From Nevskiaceae bacterium (GTDB lineage: Bacteria > Pseudomonadota > Gammaproteobacteria > Nevskiales > Nevskiaceae): a stretch of DNA of 64,000 bases. The notes under the pieces were generated by a model. That model made no database searches. It was not told where the DNA came from and worked only from the letters and a program-made list of their open reading frames with translations. The translations under genes were made by a program, and so were the position numbers. The stretch is from assembly GCA_004298465.1 (NCBI GenBank), contig SCRT01000012.1, positions 1-64,000 of the forward strand, given 5' to 3'. Shown here one piece after another: positions 40,826 through 48,806 of this stretch. Within the stretch, counting starts at the first letter, position 1; every line of letters starts with the position of its first letter.

Positions 40826-43800
40826 TCAATGCCCGGCCTGGAAGGTGTAGAGCAGGTCACCGCCGTTCGTGGTTCCTGATTCGGTCTGCAGCTTGAAGCC
40901 GTGCCCCAGGTCGTAGAGCAGGCGAAACACCTGGCCGGACTCGAACAGGCCCACGCCGTAGCTGATGTACAGACGTGGCGTGAGGTATTTGCCGAGCGTG
41001 AGCTGGGCGGCGTTGCTGGCTGCGGTGGTGGCGTAACCTTGGGCGGCGGCAGAGGCGCCGATGGTGCCGGCGTTCGTGGCGACGGCGGAACCGCCGCTCG
41101 TGGCAGTGCCGATGGAGATGTTGTCGATGCCGATGCGGTTGCCGATGCGGTTGGCGACGTAGGCGCCGCCGCTCAAGCCCAGCGACAGCGCGGCGGCGGC
41201 CACGGCACTCTGGTCGGAACCGGAGTTCTCTTCCAGCGGCTTGCCGAACAGCAGCCACGACAGTTGCTGCTGCTGGGTCATGGCGGGGGTCGAGGTGAGC
41301 GTGAGGGTCGGGTGGTCGAGCGTGCCGCGCACCTGCACGCCGACCTGGATGTCGGCGCGCGGCTGGCGCACGGCGGCGATGTCGATGGCTGGCTTCGTCA
41401 CCGCGCCGCCGTCGAAGATCAGGCGGCCGTGCTGGATGGCGAGGTCCTGTCCGTAGGCCTTGTAGCGCCCGTCCTGCAGGAAAAGCTGCCCTTGCGCCAG
41501 CGCTTCGCTGTGTGGTTGCTGGCGCAACAGCACGCCGCCGGTAATGCGGGTCGTCAGTCCGAAGCCGGAGAACTTCACCTTGTCGCCAAGGATCAGCGCC
41601 AGTTGTGCCGTGATGTTCGGCAGCGGGGTCTGCACGCGTGGCACCGCGCCGGCGATGACCTGGTCCTCACTGGGCGCGATGCCGTTGTCCGAAAATCCGC
41701 CATGCGGCGTCAGTTCGGCCTTCGGCACCAGTAGGCTGCCCTGCACGTCCACGGCATCCGGCGTGCGCGCCAGCGTAATATCAGGCGACACCCAGATGCG
41801 CGCGTCCGTCGTGTCCATCACCTGGAACCGTGACCCGGTCAGGTGCAGTCGGGCCGTGAATGGCCAGTGCGTCGTGTCGATCTGACCGTCGAGCTTCACC
41901 GTTCCACCACCGGATTCTGCCGTTGCCGACACCTGCAGTGGCGCCAGCGCATCCCCGGCCAGCGCGAAACCGAGGTTCGAGAGCGTGACACCGGCCGCCG
42001 GCAGCGTGAGGCCGCCGCCGTCCAGCGCCACGCGCCCGGCAATGCGCGGCGCGCCCGGCGTGCCCGACAACTGCAGGGCGCCAGCCACCCGGCCCGTGAG
42101 GTTTTCGATCTGGCCGGCGGCGAAGCTCTGCAGAAACGCGATGTCCGGCACGTCGACATCCAGCGTTCCCGTCAGCGGCGCGGCCGCGAAGCCCGGGCCG
42201 AAGCCCGCCGCGGCTGTGGCGCCCGTCGTCACCTGGCCCTGATCCGTGACCAGACGGGCGCTGGCCTGCACTTGCGCTGGCGTGGCGTCGATGTGCATTT
42301 CGCTTGGCAGCAGCTTGACGGCTGGAGCGCCGCTGACGGCGAGCACGCCTTCGGCAAGCTGCAGCTTCGCGCTCGCCGTCAGGCGTTGGTTGTGCCACCG
42401 CGCGGTGCCGTCGCCCGCCACACGGCCCGTCAGCTTCACGGCTTCGGGCAGCAGCGCGTGCAGGTCGGCGAGCTGCAGGTCTTGAAGCGTGAATGTGCCC
42501 TGTGCCGTCGTGCCTTTCCGGTTGCCGCCGAGGCACAGGCGCGCCGTGCCGTCCGTGAGGCACGCCTGCGCCAGGTCCTGCTCGCGGGCGGCAAGGCGCA
42601 GCGCGGGCTGTCCTTCCAGATGCCATGGTGCCAGCCCCGCAGGCTGCTTCGGCGTGATGTCCAGTGCCGCGACCACGCCCTGCCACATCTGGCGCTTCAG
42701 GTTCCACGCGCCCGCCAGCGCGGCGGCGGCGTTGCCTTGCGGGCTGGTGAGCGCCACTTCCAGCCGGTGCTGGCGCAGGGTGCCCGCGCCGCTGAGCGTG
42801 ACCGTATCCAGCCGCTCGCCGCCGCCGAACGCGATGTCGTGCGCGCTGGCGGCGACGCGCGACGTGCCGGGAACGTCCAGCTTCACGTTCCATTGCGCCT
42901 GTGCCACACGGGTGGCGCCGAAGCGCAGGCCCGTCGCTTCGCCTTGCGTGACCACCACCGGCGCGGCCTGCGTGCCGCGCAGCGCGAAGCTCGCGGTGAC
43001 GTACCCGCCGAGTTCTGGGGACAACGTTGCGAGGTCTGGGCTGCGCACGTCACCTTGCACGTTGAATGGCGGCGTGACGCGCCCGCTCGCCGTGAGTTGG
43101 GTGGCGCCGAGCGACGCCGTCAGGCGTTCCACGTCGACGCGCCAGACGTTGCTGGTCTGCTGCGCTTGCGCGGCGCCGTCCACCGTCAGCGGTTGCCCGC
43201 GCAGCTTTGACTGGGCAACCTTCACCACGGCTTCGATGCGCGGGCCTGCGGCAAGCCATTGCGTGCGGACTTGTGCGTGGCCGTTGAGGTCGCCGGGAAA
43301 ATCCGGTGCCAGCGGTGCCGGGTTGAAATGCGCGAGATCCACGTCGAGATCGGCCACCAGCGGTGCGCTGAACTTCAGCGTGCCGTGGCCGTCCAGCGTG
43401 CCGTTGCCGTCGATGCCGAGGTGCAGCTTCGCCAGTTCCAGATGCTTCGGCGAACCCGAACCGCGCAGCACCGCCGTCAGCGCCTTGCCGCGCACCGTGC
43501 CACGCAGTTGCGCGTCCACGTCGTAGCGGTCGAGTGTGCCCTGCCCGTGCAGTGTGCCGCCGGCACCCGCCACGATTGTCCCGGCATCCTTGCCCACGAG
43601 TGGCCAGCCTACGGCCTGCGCTGTGATGGTCAGATCGCTGGGCGTGGCGCCGTAGCCCAGCCAGCCGTGCGCGGTGACAATCGCTGGGATGGGTGCCGGG
43701 ACAGATGCCGCATCGGGCGCCGGGCCGGTGACGGTCAGGTTGCGGACAGCCAGCGTTTCGGCGCGCGTGACAGCTTCTGCCCGCAGATGCAGCGGCCCGG

Positions 43801-44386
43801 TCTGCGGCAACGTGACATCGAGGCGCTGGATGTTCAGCTCATGCCCGATCCACGTCGCCTGCAGCAGGGCATCCGGCACTTCCAGGCTTTTCCCGTTCGG
43901 CTGTACGAGGACGAAATCGTGCAGCCGAACGGCATCCACGCGCAGGTTCAGCGGCAAGCCAGCCGGCAGGTGGAACGTGGTGCCCGGCGTTTTCTGCGGC
44001 GTGGGTCGCGTAGCCGCGGCCAGCCGCAGGTGCAGCGCCTCCACCACCAGCGCCCGCAGCGTGAAGCTGCCGTGCAGCAGTGCCTGCGGCCGCCAGGCGA
44101 GCTGCACGCGTCGCGCAGTGAGCTGCGTGCCGTCCGCACCGTGCCACGCGATGCCGGTTGCCGTGAAGCCGCCCAGCACGCTGCCGGAAACCTGTTCGAC
44201 CTTCAGCGCATCGTGCGTGGCATGGCCGGCCACGGCGCACAGTGCGCGCAGCCCGGCCGGGGTGGCGAGCAGGAACACGACCGCGAGCACCCACAGCAGC
44301 ACACCCGCCACCACGAAGCCCGTGGCGCGCCGCAGCGCCCGTGCCATGCGGGTGGCCAGGCTCGGCTGGATGACGGGCGTCGCCAT
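40826..44386 (-). CDS. tamB: translocation and assembly module subunit TamB
   Basis: A very large (1186 aa) inner-membrane-anchored periplasmic protein that bridges to TamA and supports outer-membrane protein assembly and phospholipid transport. Seen: one N-terminal transmembrane helix (GFVVAGVLLWVLAVVFLLA), a long repetitive beta-rich AsmA/DUF490-like body, and the conserved C-terminal domain with TQQQQLSWLLFGKPLEEN, LTLGKYLTPRLYISYGVGLF and a final strand near KLQTESG. It begins 3 bases after tamA on the same strand, the normal tamA-tamB order. The 3' end faces the inverted-repeat element. Confidence 0.94.
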   Translation of the reverse strand: MATPVIQPSLATRMARALRRATGFVVAGVLLWVLAVVFLLATPAGLRALCAVAGHATHDALKVEQVSGSVLGGFTATGIAWHGADGTQLTARRVQLAWRPQALLHGSFTLRALVVEALHLRLAAATRPTPQKTPGTTFHLPAGLPLNLRVDAVRLHDFVLVQPNGKSLEVPDALLQATWIGHELNIQRLDVTLPQTGPLHLRAEAVTRAETLAVRNLTVTGPAPDAASVPAPIPAIVTAHGWLGYGATPSDLTITAQAVGWPLVGKDAGTIVAGAGGTLHGQGTLDRYDVDAQLRGTVRGKALTAVLRGSGSPKHLELAKLHLGIDGNGTLDGHGTLKFSAPLVADLDVDLAHFNPAPLAPDFPGDLNGHAQVRTQWLAAGPRIEAVVKVAQSKLRGQPLTVDGAAQAQQTSNVWRVDVERLTASLGATQLTASGRVTPPFNVQGDVRSPDLATLSPELGGYVTASFALRGTQAAPVVVTQGEATGLRFGATRVAQAQWNVKLDVPGTSRVAASAHDIAFGGGERLDTVTLSGAGTLRQHRLEVALTSPQGNAAAALAGAWNLKRQMWQGVVAALDITPKQPAGLAPWHLEGQPALRLAAREQDLAQACLTDGTARLCLGGNRKGTTAQGTFTLQDLQLADLHALLPEAVKLTGRVAGDGTARWHNQRLTASAKLQLAEGVLAVSGAPAVKLLPSEMHIDATPAQVQASARLVTDQGQVTTGATAAAGFGPGFAAAPLTGTLDVDVPDIAFLQSFAAGQIENLTGRVAGALQLSGTPGAPRIAGRVALDGGGLTLPAAGVTLSNLGFALAGDALAPLQVSATAESGGGTVKLDGQIDTTHWPFTARLHLTGSRFQVMDTTDARIWVSPDITLARTPDAVDVQGSLLVPKAELTPHGGFSDNGIAPSEDQVIAGAVPRVQTPLPNITAQLALILGDKVKFSGFGLTTRITGGVLLRQQPHSEALAQGQLFLQDGRYKAYGQDLAIQHGRLIFDGGAVTKPAIDIAAVRQPRADIQVGVQVRGTLDHPTLTLTSTPAMTQQQQLSWLLFGKPLEENSGSDQSAVAAAALSLGLSGGAYVANRIGNRIGIDNISIGTATSGGSAVATNAGTIGASAAAQGYATTAASNAAQLTLGKYLTPRLYISYGVGLFESGQVFRLLYDLGHGFKLQTESGTTNGGDLLYTFQAGH

Positions 44387-44389
44387 CGC

Positions 44390-46210
44390 CTACAACCCCG
44401 CCCGCACGGTGAAATCGAAGTGCACCGGCGACGCACCACGGTCGAAGGGGTGCGACAGGTCGATGCCGATCGAGCCGAATGGCGCCACGTAGCGCAGGCC
44501 CACCCCGGCACCGTAGTGCAACCGCACGTTCGGCGTGTTGTCGGCGCCCCCGGCGTCGGCAAATGCGGCGAGTGCGAACGGACGGTGCACGTCCCAGTCC
44601 AGCTCCAGGCTGGCGGTGGTCAGGTACTTGCCGCCGGCGATGCGCCCGTAGGCATTCTTTGGTGCCAGTGAGCGGTAGGCGTAGCCGCGCACGCTGTCCT
44701 CGCCGCCGGCAAAGAAACGCTGCGACGGCGGCAGGCCGTCGAAGTTCGTGCCGATGATGGCGCCCTGTTCGCCGCGCGCCAGCACGCGCCAGCGCCAGCC
44801 GAGCGGGATGACGCCCTTGAGCTGCAGGCGCGCCGAAAGGAAATTCGCGCTGGAAATGCCCTCCGCGCGCGTTGCGCCGTGCACGTCGAGATTCGCGTAC
44901 CAGCCGTGGCGCGGGTAGATGGGGTTGTCCACGCTGGTGCGGCTGAACGCGATGCCGGGCATCAGCAGCGCGCTGTGGCGGCCCGGCTCGCCGCCGATGG
45001 TGTAGGTGTCGTTCAGGTAGTTCAGGTAATAGCGGCGTTGCAGGTAGCCGTGCAGCTTGATGCGCTCCGCGCCGAACTGGTACAGCGTTTCGCGGATGCC
45101 CTGGAAATCCTGCCGCAAGCCCTGGGCGGAAAGCTGGTACTTCTGCCCCGGCACGTCACCGAAGGGGATGTCGTAACGGGCGATGGCGCTGGAAATCTTC
45201 TGCGACGGACGCAGGTCCAGCGACATGGCATGCCCGCGCGAATTGATGCGCCGCCAGTCCATGCCGGCCAGCGCACGCAGGCCGGTGTCGGTGCCGTAAC
45301 CGGCACCGAAGCGGAACACGAAGGGCTTTGCGTAGGTGACATGCACCACGACCGGGATGTGGCGGTCGGCCGTTGCATTCTCGCTCTGGGCTTCCACCGA
45401 CACGCTCTGGAAATAGCCGAGATCGCTGAGCGCGAACTGCGCGTCCAGCAGCTTGCCGGCCTCGAACGGTGCATCCGGGTAGATCTTCAGATAACGGCGG
45501 ATCACGTTCTCGCGCAGCCGCGGCTTGTCCTGCTGGATGGTGACGGTACCGAAATAGAACCGCTCGCCGGTATCGAGCGTGAGCAGGACTTCCGCCCCGT
45601 GCGTGGCCGGGTCGATGCGCAGCTCGTGGCGCGTGTAGCGGGCGCGCAGGTAGCCGGCGGCCTTGGCCGCGTCCTGCAGGCGGCGCTTCACGGTTTCGTA
45701 GTCTTCGGCACGGATCTGCTTGCCGACCTTCAGCGGCCAGCGGCGTTGGGCGGCGGCAACGAGCGCCGGCAGCCTGGCCCCTGCGCCGGCGAGCCGGATG
45801 TCGATCTTCGCCACTTTCGTCGCCGGCCCGGCGTCGATATGGAACGTGATACGCCAGTCATCGCCGGTGTGCTGCCGGGTTTCCCGGATCGTCGGCGCAT
45901 ACCAGCCGAAAGGCTGCAGCGCGCGTTCGATCTCGACGTCTGCCTGCCGCATCAGCCGCGTCACTTCGGCGGGTTCAGGCGTCTTGTCCTGGAGTTTTTT
46001 CGCATAGGCCACCAGCCCGAGCTGGGCTTTGACGTTGTCGCTCTCGGCGTCTTCCAGGCCGTGAATCTGGATGTCCAGGGCGGCGTGTGCTGCGGCGGCC
46101 CAGCCGGCGCTGCAAGCCAGAGCGCAGGCCAGCACACAGGCCCGCACCGGGGCCAGCACGCGGGCATCGGCCACCCTCCGTGGCGCCGCCTTCAGGGCGC
46201 CGGTGTCCAC
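44390..46210 (-). CDS. tamA: translocation and assembly module protein TamA
   Basis: An Omp85-family outer-membrane barrel, partner of TamB. Seen (606 aa): a signal-peptide-like hydrophobic stretch (residues about 24-44), three POTRA domains (about 45-290) with LPALVAAAQRRWPLKVGK and RFYFGTVTIQQDKP, then a 16-strand barrel with RFFAGGEDSVRGYAYRSL (the conserved loop-6 VRGY motif). The protein ends in FDFTVRAGL, so the last residue is Leu rather than the usual aromatic. Its 5' end overlaps the TraB/GumN gene by 19 bases. Confidence 0.94.
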   Translation of the reverse strand: MDTGALKAAPRRVADARVLAPVRACVLACALACSAGWAAAAHAALDIQIHGLEDAESDNVKAQLGLVAYAKKLQDKTPEPAEVTRLMRQADVEIERALQPFGWYAPTIRETRQHTGDDWRITFHIDAGPATKVAKIDIRLAGAGARLPALVAAAQRRWPLKVGKQIRAEDYETVKRRLQDAAKAAGYLRARYTRHELRIDPATHGAEVLLTLDTGERFYFGTVTIQQDKPRLRENVIRRYLKIYPDAPFEAGKLLDAQFALSDLGYFQSVSVEAQSENATADRHIPVVVHVTYAKPFVFRFGAGYGTDTGLRALAGMDWRRINSRGHAMSLDLRPSQKISSAIARYDIPFGDVPGQKYQLSAQGLRQDFQGIRETLYQFGAERIKLHGYLQRRYYLNYLNDTYTIGGEPGRHSALLMPGIAFSRTSVDNPIYPRHGWYANLDVHGATRAEGISSANFLSARLQLKGVIPLGWRWRVLARGEQGAIIGTNFDGLPPSQRFFAGGEDSVRGYAYRSLAPKNAYGRIAGGKYLTTASLELDWDVHRPFALAAFADAGGADNTPNVRLHYGAGVGLRYVAPFGSIGIDLSHPFDRGASPVHFDFTVRAGL

Positions 46211-47184
46211 GCCACCGGCCGCACCCCGGCCCGCGCCGCGGTGCGCACACCGCGCTGTGGCGCCGCAAGCCCGGGTGTGACGCGATAGCCCGCTGCACGC
46301 AACGCTGCCACCAACCCATCCGGGCCGACCAGATGCGCCGCGCCCACCACCACGAGCTGCGCCTGCCCGCCTTCCAGCAGCGTGCGCAGCCGGGGCAGCC
46401 AGGCGCGGTTGCGGTTGCGGATCAAGCGCTCGTAAAGCACCGGGGCGCGCTGGGCGAAGCGGACATCGAACCCGGCAAGCGCCGCATCATCGTCCGAACG
46501 CCACGCCCCGTAGACCGCCTGCGGCGAACCGAGCCCGCCGCTGTCCGGCTCCAGCGCTGCGCGCAGCAACGCCCGCCCGGTTGCGGCATCCATGCCGGTG
46601 AATAGCGCCAGATGCTGCGGAACGCCCTCGAGCCAACGCAGGGCCTTGCCGTCCGCCAGCGCTTCACCGTAGAAGTGCTGGTCGATGCCGTATTCCTCGC
46701 TGAAGCCGGCGTCGCGGAATTCATAGAGCGCCAGGCTCAGCGCGCACCACCACGCCTGTACCCGGTCGCATAGGCCGGGCGGCATGTTCAGCTGCGCCGC
46801 CTGGGCCTGCACACGGGCATAGAGCGCGGTGCCGATCCGCCCACGCAGCGAGGAGTGGGCCTGCCCTGCCGCAACGAAGCCGAGCTGCGTGGTGCGCGCC
46901 GCCAGCGCCCCGATGTCGGTTTCGAACACCACGCCGTCCACCTGCGTGTAGGCATCTTCCAATGCATCCGGCAGCGCATCCGCCGCGACCGGCAGCAGGT
47001 GCACGGAGCCGAGCAGGTAGTGCGTCGCCTTCGGTCCCTGCACGGTCCACAGGAACGGCGCGGGTGCCGCCGGTGCAGCCGCCGCCATGGCCACTGTAGT
47101 CACGCCGATACACAGCGCGGAGCCACCGGCAAGTCGGGCGAGAAGGCGTAGCAGGTTCAAGCTGCGTGCTCCGGCATCAGCCAT
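46192..47184 (-). CDS. TraB/GumN family exported protein
   Basis: A 330-residue protein of the TraB/GumN (Tiki-like) family, which includes proteins proposed to be metal-dependent peptidases but largely unstudied in bacteria. Seen: N-terminal hydrophobic signal segment ([18 protein letters not shown]), [19 protein letters not shown] (the GSxH motif), FETDIGAL with the conserved Glu, and the C-terminal [19 protein letters not shown] block with GYRV. The ATG at 47184 lies inside the end of ttcA; a TTG at 47160 that overlaps the ttcA stop is an alternative start. It is embedded in the ttcA-tamA-tamB run, hinting at an envelope role. Confidence 0.85.
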   Translation of the reverse strand: MADAGARSLNLLRLLARLAGGSALCIGVTTVAMAAAAPAAPAPFLWTVQGPKATHYLLGSVHLLPVAADALPDALEDAYTQVDGVVFETDIGALAARTTQLGFVAAGQAHSSLRGRIGTALYARVQAQAAQLNMPPGLCDRVQAWWCALSLALYEFRDAGFSEEYGIDQHFYGEALADGKALRWLEGVPQHLALFTGMDAATGRALLRAALEPDSGGLGSPQAVYGAWRSDDDAALAGFDVRFAQRAPVLYERLIRNRNRAWLPRLRTLLEGGQAQLVVVGAAHLVGPDGLVAALRAAGYRVTPGLAAPQRGVRTAARAGVRPVAWTPAP

Positions 47185-48017
47185 GCCTCGGGCGTGGCGC
47201 CGTCCAGCCCCATGAAGTCGAACGCCTCGCGGTCGGCAAGCTGCGACAGGTCCACGTTGCACAGTGCGCGGAAGATGGTTTCCGTCCGGCCGGGGTGTTC
47301 GCGGTCCCAGCCCTGCAGCATCTGGGCGATGAGCTTGCGTTGCATGTTCGGCTGCGTACCGCACAGGTTGCACGGGATGATCGGGAACGCTTCCTGCTCC
47401 GCGTACTCGGCAATGTCCGCTTCCCGGCAATACGCCAGCGGCCGGATCACGACGTTGCGGCCATCGTTGCTCTTGAGCTTCGGCGGCATCGCCTTCAGGC
47501 GTCCGCCGTAGAACAGGTTGAGGAAGAACGTCGTGACAATGTCGTCCATGTGGTGGCCGAGCGCCATCTTCGTCACGCCATTGTTGGCCGCCCATTCATA
47601 CAGTGCGCCACGCCGCAGCCGCGAACACATCGAACACATCGTCTTGCCTTCCGGTACCACGCGCTTGACGACGGAATAAGTGTCCTGCTCGATGATGTGG
47701 AACGGCACGCCGCGCGCCTGCAGGAAATCCGGCAGGATGTGCGCCGGAAAGCCGGGCTGCTTCTGGTCCAGGTTCACCGCCACGATGTCGAAGTGGATCG
47801 GCGCGCTGGCCTGCAGCGACAGCAGCATGTCCAGCAGCGTATAGCTGTCCTTGCCGCCGGACAGGCACACCATCACCCGGTCGCCGGGCGCGATCATGCC
47901 GTAGTCCTCGATCGCCCGGCCGATGTTGCGGCGCAGGCGTTTCGCCAGCTTCCCGGACTCGTAACGCGTCTTGCGCGACGCCACCGCCAGCCGCGGCGTA
48001 AACAGTGCAGGTTCCAT
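47157..48017 (-). CDS. ttcA: tRNA 2-thiocytidine(32) synthetase TtcA
   Basis: Thiolates cytidine 32 of certain tRNAs using ATP and an iron-sulfur cluster. Seen (286 aa): PP-loop [18 protein letters not shown] near residue 52, the first Cys pair in [33 protein letters not shown] and the second Cys motif [14 protein letters not shown]. The length is normal. It is the first gene of the minus-strand run leading into tamA-tamB. The upstream segment (48018 onward) is the start of the accessory region. Confidence 0.95.
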   Translation of the reverse strand: MEPALFTPRLAVASRKTRYESGKLAKRLRRNIGRAIEDYGMIAPGDRVMVCLSGGKDSYTLLDMLLSLQASAPIHFDIVAVNLDQKQPGFPAHILPDFLQARGVPFHIIEQDTYSVVKRVVPEGKTMCSMCSRLRRGALYEWAANNGVTKMALGHHMDDIVTTFFLNLFYGGRLKAMPPKLKSNDGRNVVIRPLAYCREADIAEYAEQEAFPIIPCNLCGTQPNMQRKLIAQMLQGWDREHPGRTETIFRALCNVDLSQLADREAFDFMGLDGATPEAWLMPEHAA

Positions 48018-48200
48018 CAGCGATTGACCATCCTCTGGGCGGCCGGGATACCGGCTGCCGTGACAACCAGAAAAGGATAGTGATTCTACCGATGTCGCAG
48101 TGTCTTACGGCCAGCCCGACGGCGGACACGGTCGCTTTTTCCCCATCTCTTGCGGTTCCCGGGGGGGAGGGGGAATAGGTATCTATACAGTTTTGACATG

Positions 48201-48240
48201 TTCAAGCACGGGATGCCCTTGAAATCCCCGGGGCGAGTGC
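48201..48240 (-). repeat. relic A of an unrecognised sequence flanking the receptor segment
   Basis: Aligned with 52637-52677 it shows 31 matches in 41 columns with one gap, and most differences are transitions. On the minus strand the related copy reads ALGLGDLKGT while this one, after a one-base shift, reads GDFKGI, suggesting two decayed copies of the same coding sequence in the same orientation. The parent gene is not recognised. Confidence 0.45.
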
Positions 48241-48333
48241 CTTTTCTTGCTGGGTCGATTCGCTCCCTGCCGTGTCCCTTCTTCCGCTTTATTTGCCTTT
48301 TTGATGTTTGACGTGTTAGTGTATCACGTGAAT

Positions 48334-48352
48334 AGTAATGATAATCGTTCGC
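48334..48352. promoter_or_regulatory. Fur-box-like site upstream of the TonB-dependent receptor
   Basis: AGTAATGATAATCGTTCGC matches 14 of 19 positions of the classical Fur consensus GATAATGATAATCATTATC, with a perfect TAATGATAATC core, and further AT-rich hexamer-like GCATTATT follows. Iron-responsive repression of the receptor is inferred. The site lies about 455 bases from the receptor start, unusually far, with the transposase relic in between. Confidence 0.6.
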
Positions 48353-48467
48353 ATTATTGTTGGATGGACGCTCTGTGACGAGGTTTCGCAGGTTTGTAAA
48401 GAAATTTTGACGCATGTGTCGGCGTCTCTGAACTGCCCCATTGAGGATGACGGGCCGTACTTGTGGA

Positions 48468-48720
48468 GCTGCCACTTACATGAAGACACGCCAGGAAGGC
48501 CGTACCGTGAGCGCGGACGGCCGACGCGAGGCGCTGGGCGTGGATGTCGGCACGTCGGAGGCGGAGGCGTTGGTTCACCTACTGGGGCGTACGCGGCATG
48601 AAGCAAGTGATCGCCGACAGCCACAGCAATATCAAAACGACAGTTTCCAAGGCGCTCGCAGCTCGCTGGCAACGGTGTTGCGTGACTTCGTCGTACACAA
48701 CGCCTTACTACCACGGGATT
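48468..48720 (+). pseudogene. decayed IS256-family (Mutator-like) transposase fragment
   Basis: Three neighbouring frame segments together reproduce the central part of an IS256-type transposase. In the first frame (from 48471) are ATYMKTRQEGR and ADGRREALGVDVGTSEAEA, with about nine residues missing between them. After a shift at 48571 comes GVRGMKQVIADSHSNIKTTV with SKALAARWQRC, and after a second shift near 48681 comes RDFVVHNALLP. Family members read roughly DGRREVLGVDVG, VISDAHEGIKAAV and WQRCRVHFMRN at these places. The catalytic core is broken and no terminal repeats were recognised. Confidence 0.75.
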
Positions 48721-48806
48721 TTCTACTCGGGTTTGTCCGGTTTTCGCGGCTCTCCCGTCATGTCTGTTGAAGCCTTACAAGTACCTCGTGACAAGGAGCC
48801 ATACCG

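Larger units (their letters stand above)
48018..48806. other. long gene-free leader with mobile-element debris and a Fur-box-like site
   Basis: About 790 bases without an intact gene. From left to right it holds the ttcA upstream region, a run of seven G at 48163-48169 followed closely by more G, a relic sequence (48201-48240) with a relative at 52637-52677, a Fur-box-like site (48334-48352), and a decayed IS256-type transposase (about 48468-48720). Short open frames here overlap this debris and are not supported as genes. Confidence 0.7.

Noticed and set aside
47625-47645. Nine-base tandem repeat in ttcA
   Set aside because: It encodes the conserved Cys-x-x-Cys region (MCSMC) of TtcA and is explained by protein function.
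48086-48475. Possible small minus-strand gene upstream of ttcA
   Set aside because: Composition and sequence show no family features, and part of it is the decayed relic A; no start signal stands out.
48338-48770. Several short plus-strand frames between the Fur-like site and the receptor
   Set aside because: They are pieces of the broken IS256 transposase in alternating frames rather than intact genes; an intact FecI or FecR was looked for and not found.
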